Shown: positions 11,995 to 24,369, numbered from the stretch's first letter. The stretch: 64,000 bases of DNA from Odobenus rosmarus divergens (GCF_000321225.1 NW_004450939.1:1611637-1675636), one strand, 5' to 3'. Program-made: numbers and translations. Notes: generated by a model not told the origin, from the sequence alone.

Positions 11995-12160
11995 TATGGG
12001 CCTTGATGTTGAGCAAACCAAGATTAACACCAGGTTTGTTTAGATTATGACTCCAAGCCATTTTACTTCTGATCATTTGCCTTCTTATCTCTCAAGTAGT
12101 GATAATATTTATATCATATATGAAATAGGTCATGATAAGGAGTAAATAAAATACAGTATT
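11995..12160 (+). mobile_element. MIR, left part (split by SINE)
   Basis: It is an old MIR-type tRNA-derived SINE with diverged core words around GACTCCAAGCCATTTTACTT and a GATAATATTTATATCAT block. The 3' tail resumes after the SINEC at 12376-12420 (CATAGGCACTCAGGAAA). Confidence 0.5.
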
Positions 12161-12175
12161 TAAAATCTCAAACAT

Positions 12176-12360
12176 GAGTGGGGGCGACTGGGTGGCTTAG
12201 TCAGGTAAGGGCCAGAATCTTGATTTCAGCTCAGGGCATGATCTCAGGGTCATGGGATCGAGCCCCACATCGGGCTCTACACTCAGGGTGGAGTCTGCTT
12301 GTCCCTCTCGCTCTGCTCCTCTCCTCATTCTCTCTCTCTCAAATAAATAAATAAAATCTT
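12176..12360 (+). mobile_element. SINEC inserted in a MIR
   Basis: The head is GGGGGCGACTGGGTGGCTTA, followed by the body and an (AAAT)n tail. The 15-bp target-site duplication TAAAATCTCAAACAT is perfect at 12161-12175 and 12361-12375, so the borders are firm and the insertion is comparatively young. Confidence 0.95.
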
Positions 12361-12671
12361 TAAAATCTCAAACATTGCATATCATAGGCACTCAGGAAAC
12401 TGTAACTATAAGACAAGTTTTACCTGCCTATGTTTTAAAATTATTTCTCAAATACAAATATAAATTCTAAATATCATTTGACTCATGAAAATTTTAATAT
12501 TATTTTGATAAGGATTTTGGAATTGGAGAAAAGAAAGTCACGTTTGCTATGAGAGGAAGTCTTCGGACTACTTCTGGAGTATGAGGCCATAATTTAGGGG
12601 GGCGTAAACAAAAACCCAAACACAGTAAAGATCAGATTAAGGTTTTAAGCAATACAGGGATTTAAAATCTA

Positions 12672-12860
12672 TCATTAAAATACTTAACATTTATTGAGAG
12701 CTTGTAATATGGCAGGCACCCTGCTCAGGGCTTTAAGTGCATAATTTAATGTCTATAACAACACTGGATTGTGATGTTTATTTAAAATGTTGCCATTTAA
12801 AATGTTCATTTCAAAAGTGAAACAATGAAAACATTCAAGGATATTAAGTAGCCCGTTTTC
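12672..12860 (-). mobile_element. MIR, antisense
   Basis: ACATTTATTGAGAGCTTGTA, GGCAGGCACCCTGCTCAGGG and a CATTTAAAATG block are the reverse complement of the MIR 3' end and core. It is diverged. Confidence 0.6.
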
Positions 12861-12869
12861 CCTCAAATC

Positions 12870-13565
12870 TGTATATCCTGCCCTTTCCCTGCTCTGTGTC
12901 ACAGAGAACTACATTTCCCAGGCTTCCATGCTCTCTGACTTCTGGGGAAATGTAGCCAATGGAGGATTTCTGTGGAATATTAGAGGGTGGGGGAAGGAAA
13001 GTAGTTAGGATATTTCTCCTCTTCTATGTGTGCTTCCTGAGGCATCTCCAGGAACAGCTGCTTTTTCTTCTTGGTTCTAGCTCCCACCAGAAGGCTTCTC
13101 TCCAAAATTCCTGCTCTACCAGGCATAGCTTCCATGGTTCTCGCTCCCACAGGTTTCTGGGTCTTTGGAAACACCATCACCTCCCCACAGTCCCTCCAGT
13201 AATGAGGGAGGGAGCTGCTTCCTATTGTTGCTGATCTCTAAATAGTCTTGTAGATTGACATCTCAGCTCTTCCACTACTCCTATTTGAGTAACCAACTTT
13301 CTTATTTAGCTTCCTTTATTTAAGAGACTTAAAGTGGGGGCGCCTGGGTGGCTCAGTCGTTAAGTGGCTGCCTTTGGCTCAGGGTCCTGGGATCGAGCCC
13401 CGCATCGGGCTACCTGCTCCACGGGGAAGCCTGCTTCTCCCTCTCCCACCCCCCTGCTTGTGTTCCCTCTCTCGCTGTCTCTCTCTCTGTCAAATAAATA
13501 AATAAAATCTTAAAAAAAGAAAAGAGAGACTTAAAGTGGTTTGTTTCCTGACTTATCCTGATTCA
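12870..13565 (+). mobile_element. Old LTR-like repeat, unassigned, split by SINE
   Basis: The words GAACTACATTTCCCAGGCTT, GAAGGCTTCTCTCCAAAATT and TTTGAGTAACCAACTTTCTT, then after the SINE AAAGTGGTTTGTTTCCTGAC, occur together in a common old mammalian interspersed repeat that I remember as LTR-like. I cannot name the subfamily. A 91-codon frame at 12959-13234 within it is not gene-like. Confidence 0.4.
13338..13523 (+). mobile_element. SINEC with shortened head
   Basis: It has a GGGCGCCTGGGTGGCTCAGT head and an arctoid CT-rich body. The GTCATGATCCC segment between the two halves of the tRNA-like region is missing (CTCAGGGTCCTGGGATCGAG). The target-site duplication is AAGAGACTTAAAGTGG at 13322-13337, with one change at 13524-13539. 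Confidence 0.95.
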
Positions 13566-14927
13566 CATAGGAAGTATAAATTCAAATTGAAGATTCAAAG
13601 GGTCTCCAAAGCCTATGCTCTTAATAATTAATCTATAGTATTGTTATGAAAAGAAATCATCTATTTCAAGACAGAAAAAAATGAATATGATTTATGCAAC
13701 TATCCATGATAAGATCAGAGTATAATGACATAACATTTATTATATAAAATAATATCTGAGACTATCAAAATCAACACTTTATTATTTAACAAGTATTATA
13801 TTTGATTTATAAATACTAATGCTTACTTTGTAAATAATAATAAAACATTTTAATTGGAACTACTATTTATATCCATAATATAAGGCATGTTATTTCATGT
13901 ACATGAATTCCATTTTGAATAACAAGTTCAAATATTTGAAAAGGAATAATTCAGGGCTACAATTCTACAAATTTTAAGTATTACTCCCCTTTCTATAATG
14001 TAAAAATGTAAAGTTAGAAATACCATATAATCAATTGATAGAATTGACTCTAACTTTTTTTTAGGGGTGAGTTAGGGTATGATGAAAGAAGACAAGGAAA
14101 ATAAACTTACTTTAAATGATTGAATGGGACAGCTATAGTTAAATAGATAAATATTTCTCAAGACATGCTCTATTTACTTTATTGTCATACCTATTTATAT
14201 TTGGACTCTCAAATGTACACTTGCCTTTTTAAGGTATCCTTTATTTAAAAAAACAAATTCTTATTTGAAATTGCTAAGAACTAGTCCAGATTTCAAGAAG
14301 CAGGGCTTAGAAGCCTAAATCATAGAGGCAGAGCATTTCTCCCTTGTACTGAAACAATTAACATCAACAACAAAAATGGTATTTTGAAAGGTGACTTTGA
14401 AATAAAAGTTTTATGGTATAAAGAAGAATAAAAATGGAAATAATCAGATTGATGGTATAAAAAAGAGTAAAAATGGAAATAATCAGAACTTTTGCTTCCA
14501 ATAATATTGCCCTGGGTAATAATTTTAGGTAGTGAAGCTTCTTTGTCCTTGAAGCCATCAATCTTAAACAATACTTTAAATAAAGCAAGATGTTTTACTA
14601 TTATAAAATATTGCATTTGACATGTATATAGTCCCAAATTCAAGTCTAAATATGGCCTCAAATGTAACTAAAATGTCACACATTATTTTCACATACTTCA
14701 AAATTTTCTAAAAACAAGCCAGAAATCAAGGATGAATTTGTAGATTTATTTTCATTTATTCAGTTAAACACCAGCAATTTGAAGAATTCACATTTTTTTT
14801 CCAGTTCTGAAAAATTCTTAGCTCTTTCTTCACCCAAAATTTCTAATATTAGAGTCTCTAACATTAGAGTCTCTCAGGCTATTCACTGTCATGTTCCTAA
14901 CATGTATGTATAACGTGTATCTCTAAA
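13566..14927. other. Very AT-rich unassigned sequence
   Basis: No gene or repeat family is recognised. It contains a 39-bp tandem duplication at 14413-14490. The 113- and 74-codon antisense frames over 14320-14661 owe their length to that duplication and to low stop density, and they show no domain. Confidence 0.4.
14413..14490. repeat. 39-bp tandem duplication
   Basis: Two copies begin ATGGTATAAAGAAGAATAAA (14413) and ATGGTATAAAAAAGAGTAAA (14452). Both end in AATGGAAATAATCAGA. They differ at a few positions. Confidence 0.9.
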
Positions 14928-14993
14928 AGGACCCTGAGATCATGACCTGAGCCAAACGCAGACGCTTAACCAACTGAGCCACCCAGGTGCCCC
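14928..14993 (-). mobile_element. SINEC head fragment only
   Basis: In reverse orientation this is the first 66 bp or so of a SINEC (the plus strand reads GCCACCCAGGTGCCCC at its right edge and ATCATGACCTGAGCC inside). The CT-rich body and A-tail are absent. It must be the remnant of a deletion or rearrangement, since normal truncation removes the 5' end. Confidence 0.85.
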
Positions 14994-16384
14994 AGTGGTT
15001 TACCTCTTAATGGTGTTTTAATGATCTCATTAAAAAAATAATTCAAAACAATGATCTATGACTTCAGGGACCTTAGTTTTACTTTACTGATATGACTTCT
15101 TCATTCCTAAGACTGAAGTTCCTCAAATTTCCTTATGTCACTTATTGAAACTGATCAAGGCAGACAGCAGCTATCTTGAGGCTCCAAGCAAGCCTGTAAC
15201 TTGTGGAATAGACAGATGGGAATAGAGAAGACTATGATTTTCTAAAGGAATTCAAAGACAAACTTCTTAGATTTCCTTCCAGTTGATGATAGGGAATCAT
15301 TTTTAGTTGAGATTTGTAAATTGTAGAATTATCTATTGGTACAGAATTCTAATTTCGATTAATTGGCTTCTAAATTTTTGAAAATAATTTTTAGATATTG
15401 CCTTGGTTCCATCATTTTTGAATTTTCTGAATTTATATCGAGAACATTATCTATAGATATTTCTATTTCAGTTGTGAGAACTAAATCTAATCTCAATTGA
15501 AAGGGATTGAAGAAATTGCTTTTAAATAATTTTTGCTCTTTCTCTTGTGCTCAAGTAGGAAAATTGGACTTCTGCTTCATTCCCATGATGAAGCAGCCTG
15601 TCTAGTATCTTTTGCATCCTCTTTTTCTGGAACCACTTCCCCAACCTCACCCTACACATTTCATTCCAAAGCCCAACACTATGATGGTACAAATCACTTA
15701 AAGAACATGCATGACCAAAAATTCCTAGCATCATCTGAATCCATTCTTGTACTAAATAGCAGGTTTATCTCACCAAACACCAACACCATCCATAATACAA
15801 CCAATAGAAGTGGAAGTAATTTTTGCTGCATTAATAGGTTATTCAGTGTGATGAATGATGACCTCTATTTATACACATCTTAACATATTCCCAGGCTTAT
15901 CACTGATAAAGTGGTATCATTTGAATGATACTGAGATATAGATAGATAGATAGGTAGATAGATAGTTATAGTGCCACGGCTTCAGATATACATTTTTGGT
16001 AAACAAGCATAACTTTCTAACACCATACCATTGCCTTGCATACACACACATGCACACAAACACACCGCAAATACATGTATTAAAATTTAATACTTAGAGT
16101 GAATAATGAACAACTATATGATCCATTCATTTGGCTTTAAAAAGTATGAGCTGTCATTAATAATGGTAATTTGCATAACCTATACCACTGATGATAATGT
16201 CTGAAGGAAAGCTGAAATAAGATAATGTGCAAAAGATGTACTGCTATTTGTTATTATTACTCTCAGTATTAGTTATCATGCTAGATAACATATCCTCATC
16301 TTAGAGGACATGATTTGAAAGAGAAATAAAGCTATTAGAACTGTTTGTAAGAACTTACATGTTATTGGAGGTTTCAGCTGACAT
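14994..16384. other. Unassigned sequence with a GATA microsatellite
   Basis: An interrupted (GATA)n tract lies at about 15936-15965, and a CA-rich patch at 16038-16068. A 116-codon frame at 15533-15883 is serine- and asparagine-rich with no recognised domain and overlaps an antisense frame. I do not regard it as a gene. Confidence 0.45.
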
Positions 16385-18345
16385 TTTTTTAATTGACGTA
16401 TAGTTGACACACAATGTTACATTAGTTTCAGTTATACAACATAGTGATTCAACACCTCTGCACATTATGCTGTGCTACAAGTATAACTACCATCTGTCAC
16501 CGTACAATGCTATTACAATACTCTTGGTCTATATTCTCCATGCTGTGTACTTCATCCTCACGACTTATGCATTTTATAACTAGAGGTCTGTACCTCCCAT
16601 TTAGCCACCCACCCTCCCCATTTCCCTTTCCTCTGGCAAACTCCAGTTTGTTCTCTGTGTTTATGCATCTATTTCTGCTTTTTATTTGCTTGTTCATTTG
16701 TTTTGTTTTTTAGATTCCACATATAAATGAAATCATATGGTATTTGTCTTTCTCTGACTTATTTCACTTAGCATAATACTCCGTAGGTCCATCCATATTG
16801 TCACAAATATCAAGACCTCATTCTTTCTTATGGCCAAGTACTATTCCGTTATATTTATATGCCACATCTTTATCCATTCATCTATGGATGAATACGTGGG
16901 TTGCTTCCATATCTTGGCTATTGCAAATAACGCTGCAATAAACATAGGGGTGCATTTATCTTTTTGAATTAGTGTTTTCATTTTCTTGTAAATACCCAGT
17001 AGTGGAATTACTGGATCATATGGTATTTCTATTTTTAATTTTTTGAGGAAAATTTATACTGTTTCACATAGTGCTGCACCAATTTACATTCCCACCAACA
17101 ATGCACTGGGTTTCTTTTTCTCCATTTCCTCACCCACACTTGTTCTTTCCTTTCTTTTTGATATTAGCCATTCTGACAGGTGTACAGTGATATCTCATTG
17201 TTGTTTTGATCTGCATTTCCCTGATAATTAGTGATGTCGAGCTTCTTTTCCTGTGACTGCTGGCCATCTGTATGTCTTCTTTGAAAAAATGTCTATTCAG
17301 GTCCTCTTCCCATTTTTAAATTGGATTATTGTTTCTCTGGTGTTGAATTATATAAGTTCTTTATATATTTTAGATATTAACCTTTTATCAGATATATCAT
17401 TTCCAGATATATTCTCCCAGTCCCTAGGTTGCCTTTCCATTTTATTGACGATTTCGTCTACTGAACAAAAGCTTTTTGTTTTGGCGTGGTCCTAACAGTT
17501 TATTTTTGCTTTTATTTTTCTTGCCTGAGAAGACATGTCTAGAAAAATGTTGCTGAGACCAGTGTTAAAGAGATTACTGCCTATATTTTCTTCTAGGAGT
17601 TTTATGGTTTCTGGTCTCACACTAGGTCTTTAACCCATTTCAGTTCATTTTTGTTTATCATGCAAGAAAGGGGTCCAGTTTCATTCTTTTGCATGTTGCT
17701 TTCCAGTTTTCCCAGCACCATTTATGAAAGAGACTGTCTTTTTCCCATTGTACATTCTTGCCTCCTTTGTCATAGATTAATTGGTGATATAAGTGTGGGT
17801 TATTTCCGGACTCCCTATTCTGTTCCATTGAAAAGTGTGTATTTTTGTGTCAGTACTATACTGTTTTGATTATTATAGCTTTTAGTATATCTGGAAATCT
17901 GGAATCATGTACCTCCAGGTTTGTTCATCTTTGTCAAGATTGCTTTGGGTATTCAGGGTCTTTTGTGGTTCCACACAAATTTTAGGATTCTTTGTACTAG
18001 TTCTGTGAAAAATACTGCTGGTATGTTGATGAAGAGCATATTAAATCTGTAGATTGCTTTGGATAGTTTGAACATTTTAACAATATTAATTCTTCCAGTC
18101 CATGCTCATAGAACATCTTTCTATTTGTTTGTGTTGTCTTCAATTTTTACATCAGTATTTTGAGTTTTAACAATATAGGTCTTTCACGTCCTTGGGTAAG
18201 TTTACTCCTAGGTATTTTATTCTTTTGGTGCAATTGCAAATGGAATTGTTTTCTTAGTTTCTCTTTCTGCTACTTTGTTATAAGTGTATAGAAACACAAC
18301 GGATTTCCATATATTAATTTTGCAACCTGCATCAGTTAATATTTT
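16385..18345 (-). mobile_element. Antisense L1, about 2 kb
   Basis: The plus strand reads as the reverse complement of L1 from its 3' UTR (GTATAGTTGACACACAATGT) through much of ORF2 (TAGGTCCATCCATATTGTCA, CATCTGTATGTCTTCTTTGA, TCCAGTTTTCCCAGCACCAT, TTTTAACAATATTAATTCTT). It is 5'-truncated at about 18345 within ORF2. The ORF2 frame is broken many times, and no long antisense frame survives. Frames at 17043-17231, 17253-17495 and 17651-17869 on the plus strand are antisense shadows. Flanking target-site repeats were not found. Confidence 0.9.
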
Positions 18346-19383
18346 GAAGGAGCAGGTGCTCATTTGTATTGCATTTTTCATATTGCTAGAGAATGTTTAG
18401 AGTATATTGAAGTGCTAACCAGGTTAACATTTTGATTTTGCATGTTTTCTTCAGCAGGAATGAGAATCAAATATTTCTGTCTTAAAAATGAGAAAACAAT
18501 AATAGCTGACACATATACCATCCCCTTTACCACATGCCATTACGAGAATAAATGAGTGTTTAACTGAGTAAAACAGAAGTGGAAGTAAGCTTAGAAATGT
18601 ATAGGACCACCAGGTATACATATATAAATGCTCATAGAATTTGATGTTTTTGTTATTAAAGGAGGTCTGACAGCATCATTTGTTGTACCTACTCTTAATG
18701 GGAGAGGAAAACAGTGAGAAAGGTGTTTAAAATGTTTGGCTTCCCAGAGCTCACTATGAGGACACTATCTCTAGTATGTAAATCACTTCTCACCTGAAGG
18801 GTTGGTTTGTCTTCACACCCATGAAATCTCATTTTCTCTGCTGACACTGCCAGTTTAAATTTATTTTATGTGTGATGTAGGCAGATGTCTACAAGGAGCT
18901 GGACTGAGTCCATTAACCCTTCACAGAAGGAGATGGTTTAATACTTAAGTGGTAGTTAGCAGTTCTGACTCTTGGTCTTAGCTTTACCACTTCCTGTAAA
19001 CTGGACTGGTATTTGATGCATAGGTCAAAAATTAAGTAGTCATATAAATAAAATAAACATAAGCTAAAAGGTCACTAAGGCCAAAAAAAAGCATGCACAC
19101 AGCCCCCTTTTTTTGGTTAGTAGAATCTACTGTTGTGCCAAAGCCAAAGTGTACAAGAAGAAAATGAAAATATCATCACACAGGCTGTGTGAGCATGCGT
19201 GAAATCAAAGACCTCCCCCCCACCCCCGTCTCCTCAGGGAGGAGTGAGGCCCCCAGATTTGATTTCCCCTGTCCTCTGCTACTATTTTAAGAAGTTTTTT
19301 TAAAATAATGCATTGCTGCTTCAGATTAAGTCCTAGAAAAGCAGAGACGTTAGTTTATTGAGAAAAGTTGGTGTATTTGATTT
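18346..19383. other. Unassigned sequence
   Basis: No gene is seen. 18935-19005 has weak MIR-like words (CTTAGCTTTACCACTTCCTG). The rest is not recognised. Confidence 0.4.
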
Positions 19384-19398
19384 AAAAATGTTAAGCCA

Positions 19399-19581
19399 GG
19401 GGCACCTGGGTGGCTCAGTTGGTTAAGCGACTGCCTTTGGCTCAGGTCATGATCTCAGGGTCCTGGGATCGAGCCCTGCATCGGGCTCCCTGCTTGGCGG
19501 GAAGCCTGCTTCTCCCTCTCCCACTCCCCCTGCTTGTGTTCCATCTCTCTCTGTCAAATAAATAAATAAAATCTTTAAAAA
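19399..19581 (+). mobile_element. SINEC
   Basis: It has a full head (GGGGCACCTGGGTGGCTCAG), body and (AAAT)n/A tail. The exact 15-bp target-site duplication AAAAATGTTAAGCCA lies at 19384-19398 and 19582-19596. Confidence 0.96.
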
Positions 19582-20051
19582 AAAAATGTTAAGCCATAAT
19601 TTTTTAAAGCCATAATTCTTATGTTCTAGGTTGCATTTTTCAGACTGCTGAGGGGAGGGTAATTTATAACCATAAAAATGTTTCCTAACCATCAGAACAA
19701 AATGAAAGCCGTGCTTTGTATCTGAATGTTAGTCGGTCACAAATTATTTGATTTTGGTTTCTGTTTCTCTGTATTTTTCAAAATTTCTATCATAGCATAT
19801 GCAGTTTCTCTTCAGTGTGAAATAAAATAGTGTTTGTTTTTCAAAGTGCTTTCTGGCAACTTTAGGAACTTTTATCAGTAAAGATAAAAACTAAAGCCAC
19901 GTTTCGTTTGTTTTTTGGTTTTTGTTTTTTGTTGTTGTTTTTTTAACTCCCAACATAGATTTCTTTTTAAAAGTTTGTTTTAGGTGAGTTCCTGTTTTGT
20001 CTTCATTCAATCCTTTACCAATTAGCTCATAGCTCATTTCACTCCAAACAT

Positions 20052-20187
20052 TTTTCTTTTTTTCTTTCTTGCTTGCTTGCTTGCTTGCTTTTATTTTTAA
20101 GTAATCTCTACACCCAACGTGGGGCTTAAACCCACAATTCCAAGATTAAGAGTTGCAGCTCCACAGACTGAGCCAGTCAGGCACCCC
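20052..20187 (-). mobile_element. SINEC, older short subtype, antisense
   Basis: The plus strand reads TAAGTAATCTCTACACCCAA, then GAGCCAGTCAGGCACCCC, which is the reverse complement of the short SINE subtype. Its tail has become a (CTTT)n/(CTTG)n tract at 20055-20091. The flanks CCAAACATTTTT and CTAAACATTTCT are probable target-site copies. Confidence 0.85.
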
Positions 20188-20240
20188 ACTAAACATTTCT
20201 TTTTTGTGTTTATGGTTTCAAGGTTTCAACATTCTTTCTT

Positions 20241-20470
20241 GTTTTTTTTTTTTTTTTAAGATATATTTGTTTACTTGAGAGAGCGAAAGTGAGAGACAGA
20301 GCATGAGCGGAGGGGGTGGGGCCGAGGGGGGGAGAGAGAGAGAGAGAGAGAGAGAGAAGCAGACTCCCCTCTCAGCAGGGAGCCTGATGTGGGGGTTTGA
20401 TCTCAGGGTACTGGGATCATGACCTGAGCCAAAGGCAGACGCTTAACCAACTGAGTCACCCAGGCGCCCT
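20241..20470 (-). mobile_element. SINEC, antisense, with expanded GA tract
   Basis: It runs from a T-run (20242-20257) to GAGTCACCCAGGCGCCCT. The CT-rich body, seen here as GA, is expanded to a near-uninterrupted (GA)n at about 20333-20357. The target-site repeat ACATTCTTT is seen on both sides. Confidence 0.92.
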
Positions 20471-20479
20471 TCCACATTC

Positions 20480-22180
20480 TTTTTAACAACACAGAGGGCT
20501 GCATAAAATGCTGTGTTTCATTAGGCAGAGTGGATTAAGGAAGGGACTGTTTGAGATGTTGGCAGTGAGGACTGTCATTGTTTGCAAACGCCAGGGCTCT
20601 AAGAGACTCAGCAGTTCTCTTTCCAGTTTAAAAAGCTGCATTGTAAAAGACAAGTCAAAGCATGAATATAAGAATGATGAGAGATTTATGTAAGAAATTA
20701 AGTGTACACTAGAGACATATGACCAAGAGACTCTCTTTTTGTCACCTGTTGAAGAGTCTATTGTGAGATAGACCATTACTCAGAATGCAGCACTCTTCTG
20801 TTTTTGTCTCGCGTCAGATATTATTGCTTCCCAGGCCTTTGCAGATTATACTGCTGCTTGTATACACCAAATTGCATGTGCCGGTGGCCTTTGGAAATGT
20901 GGTTACTGGGTCTGTTGGTTGTTCCACTGCCTTACCGCTCTCAGTTCTGCCATATTACTTCAGGCACCAGACTAGCCAAAGGCTAGCTGAGATCATGAGG
21001 CTCATGAGGCTCAGGATATCACTGCCTTTCTTTACTGGAATAGCTTTCTCAGGAAGGTTAGTCTGATTACCTCTCTTTCCAGTTCTTTTCTAAAGCTCAT
21101 ATCATGAAAGCCAGAGTGCTGACTTCCAATAAGCTATTTTTAGGCCAGTCCCATGTTCCAACTCTGATAAGTGTCCCAAGTGTAATATGCAAGAGAATGC
21201 CAGTGGGTGTTCAAGCCTTCTAATTGTCCAGTTCTTTGACTCTTATGGGGTATTTTCATATCCAAATTATGTCTTGTTTAACTCTCACAAAAACCTCTAA
21301 GCTATGGTTAGCATCCCCATGTCACAGAGACCTAGCCAGATTCAGGACTGATATATGACAGTCTTTAGACCCATATCTTTAGATTTAGATCTTTAGATTT
21401 CATTCCAGTGCAAAAGGGCTTTGTTTTTTGTTTTTCTTTGTTTTCCAGGGTAAGCTTACCTTGCCGCATGCCTCAAAGGTCAAGAAAAAAATGGAAGAGA
21501 GAGGAGGAAAAAGGGCTTTTCTGATAAATGGCAAGTTTCGAGCACTAATAGTATGAAAATACATTTGATTTGAAAATACACTCACCATACCTTTTGGAAG
21601 TGTTCTTGGAAGGTTTTCCTGTACCCTGAAAAAGCCTGCTTTTCATGGCCATTCTCTTTGATGTGGGGAGAGGGTATGCCCAAAGAACATAGCTCACCAC
21701 TCAGGGGACAGTGTGATCTCAACTATTTCTGCCCTGTGGTTGGGTGATTGCAGCACTGGTCTTAGCCCTGTATTTTGTGGGATTTCCCCTTTCCTGCCTT
21801 ACTTGGGCAGGTGTACAGTCTTAAAGATAACAAATGATCCCATCGGCTATTCACGACCATGCTTTATCTGCCAAGCTGAAATAAGGAAGATTTACCTGGG
21901 TAACCATAATTCCCCATGGATAGTATTCATACCCCTCTGAGATCACAGACCAAGTCTAGCTTCCCATTTGCTAGATTCTATTGGAAGTTAGTTATCTGAA
22001 TCAATGAGTTTTAATAATTTGGGCTTATCAAATGAATTCAAGTTAAGGTAATCAGGTATTTTAGAAGTCAAGTCAGCTCATTGGCTTACTGGCTAAGGCT
22101 GGTAAGACTATCAAGAAAACTTCAAGTGGTTTTTAACATGAATTGCTTAGAGTCTCACACTTAGAGACAACTAAAATATA
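20480..22180. other. Unassigned sequence
   Basis: Short frames occur at 20483-21066 and 21713-21940, but overlapping frames in other registers and the absence of splice-flanked coding patterns argue against exons. No repeat family is recognised. Confidence 0.4.
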
Positions 22181-22183
22181 CAT

Positions 22184-22222
<39 letters not shown>

Positions 22223-22224
22223 TA
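22184..22224. repeat. (TG)n microsatellite
   Basis: GGGTGTGTGTGTGTGTG continues to GTATGTGTGTAC, giving about 18 TG units with one TA interruption near the right end. Confidence 0.95.
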
Positions 22225-22439
22225 CATTATTATCTGCTGCCCCCCAGCTCTAGTCGTATATTCCTGGCATCTGCTACAATCTCCTGTGGAACACTTAAAA
22301 CCTGTACTTGTAAAGCACTCCACACTCAATTCTGATAATCAAGTTCTCCTTTCAAGAAGGCCTGTTGATTTCTCTTTGGAGGAAAAAGGAGAAATTAAAA
22401 ACAAAAATGAAAACTAGGGACATTTTAGAAGAGTTAACT

Positions 22440-22600
22440 CTTTATATATTCCTTCCCCTTGGTGTACTGTCTGCATAGCAATTATTACTGATTATTTACT
22501 TGTTTACTCCCACCCATTCATCCATCGTATATCCTCCATGAGAGCAGAAACACTCTGTTTTACTTTGCACTAAATAAAGATCATTGAATAAATAAAAACA
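22440..22600 (+). mobile_element. L2 3' end
   Basis: TTATTTACTTGTTTACTCCC, CCTCCATGAGAGCAGAAACA and CATTGAATAAATAAA follow the order of the L2 3' terminus. It is diverged and short. Confidence 0.5.
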
Positions 22601-24369
22601 ACTTCCGAGAGTGCCTTTATCCACCCTACTTGTTGTACATTAAAACAGTAAGACTCGGTACATTGAAAGTGATTTTAAAATTTTCAAAACCAGCAATGAA
22701 CGAATGAGGAAAGAATCCAGGTCCCCTTGCACCTCCTCTTCTCTGTGTGTTGGTTACTCCCAAGTGGTCACCTGCTCAAGTACATTCATCCAAATAGTAC
22801 TTCTCAATTGCCAATGTGTCAGGCACCTCAACAGGTGTTGTGATGAATACGGAAAATACAGTAACACTGTTCTTGACAAAAGGAATTTATTATCTAGTAA
22901 GAACAATAAAGCATCTCTACTGAAACTACTTCCCCAAATGATAACTCCTCGGATGTGAATAAAACTAGTGAGTCTTTGGCATATTCATCAGTGATACAGC
23001 AATTTGACACAACACATTTTGCTAAAAAGTCATGTATATTGTACAGCAGATAAACATCCATTGCCAAATTCATCTACCTGTGTGTCTGTGATTTAAGATA
23101 CTGTTTCATTCAGACATATGGTTAGAGAGTCTCTGGATCTTTGGGTGGAATTCTTGGATGCAACTTCTTCTAGGTCTTGACAACACACCATCTTTTGTCA
23201 CACAATTCACTGATCCTCTAATGGTCTGGGGCAGGGGTAATAGGGGGACTAGAATGAGTTAAGTTTTCATTTTTAGGCTTTAACCAGGGCGTGAATTTAT
23301 CTGTCTAATGACCTGAGGAGTTTACTTGTTAACATAAAGCAGGCAAAAATCCCATGTTGTCAGCAAAACTCCGATGGTATCAAAATAAATGAGTCATGTA
23401 ATTTCAGCTTTTGAAGGTGGGGTTTGAGAAACCAGAAAGGAGGCTTTCCTGGCTGATGGGAGCTGAGAAGGCAGCAGTCTAGTGGCTACAAATAGAAGCT
23501 CCCTGGCCACCACACAGCACAGTGGCTGAGACCACACCACCAGGGTGCCTAAATCTGGTACACTAACGCAAAGGAAGAATTTTTTTTCCTGGACAGTATT
23601 CAGAAGCACCATAAAACAAATTTCTCTGTTGTGATCCCTGCAGTCTCAGGCAGATCACAGATTTCAAGAGGACATGTTGCTGGACAGTTTCATTGCTCAG
23701 GGCTAATTATTCATATGAGAATCCACCCAGGAAAGTTGCTAAGCTGGTTTGCTGGCTGTTTGGTGGAGACTTTTAAAGAGACATTGCTACATTTGAAGAG
23801 AGAATTCTGTTTTACATAAAGATCAAGCATAGAGAGAACAGTGAAAAGGCAAGTACCAATGACAGAGTAAATGGGACTTTTCTTCATTTCTGTCCTTCAA
23901 AATTATATTTAAAAGTGAGCTGAAGAGCATGGCAACTGTTCATAAAACATCCTGCTCAAAAGGCAGATTTAAAGTTTCTTTATATGAAGCATTTTTAGGC
24001 TATGAATGAATAGAGATGAGTTGGAAATATGCCATATATTTCTGTGGGAAAATCATGATAAAATATTTCTCAAAAGGGTCAGTTTAGAGACTCTACACAA
24101 CGTGCACGCACCTACACACCAAAGACAATCTTTCTCATATTGTAAAAACCAAAGAATATGCATACTTGGTTCCTTAATTATTATTGACTTTTGAATGAAA
24201 TTGCCTCGAGTAAAAAAGAAGAAACAAATCCTTTTACAATCAGTATTTTCACATGGTTTTCTGGAAACTTTGGCAGAAATTCTGTGCTCCCAAGTCTTCC
24301 CCAAATCTTAAAGGGAGAGATATTAAAAAAAAAAAAAAATGCAACTAGGTTAACAATTTGACATGATTT
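22601..24369. other. Unassigned sequence
   Basis: No repeat family or coding pattern is recognised. Opposing 60-84-codon frames occur at 22704-22958, 23394-23819 and 24006-24304 without domain features. Confidence 0.4.

Noticed and set aside
15533..15883. 116-codon plus-strand frame
   Set aside because: It shows no domain and has an overlapping antisense frame and no supporting splice or promoter context.
20333..20357. (GA)n tract considered as an independent microsatellite or promoter element
   Set aside because: It lies within an antisense SINE and is the expanded form of that SINE's CT-rich body.
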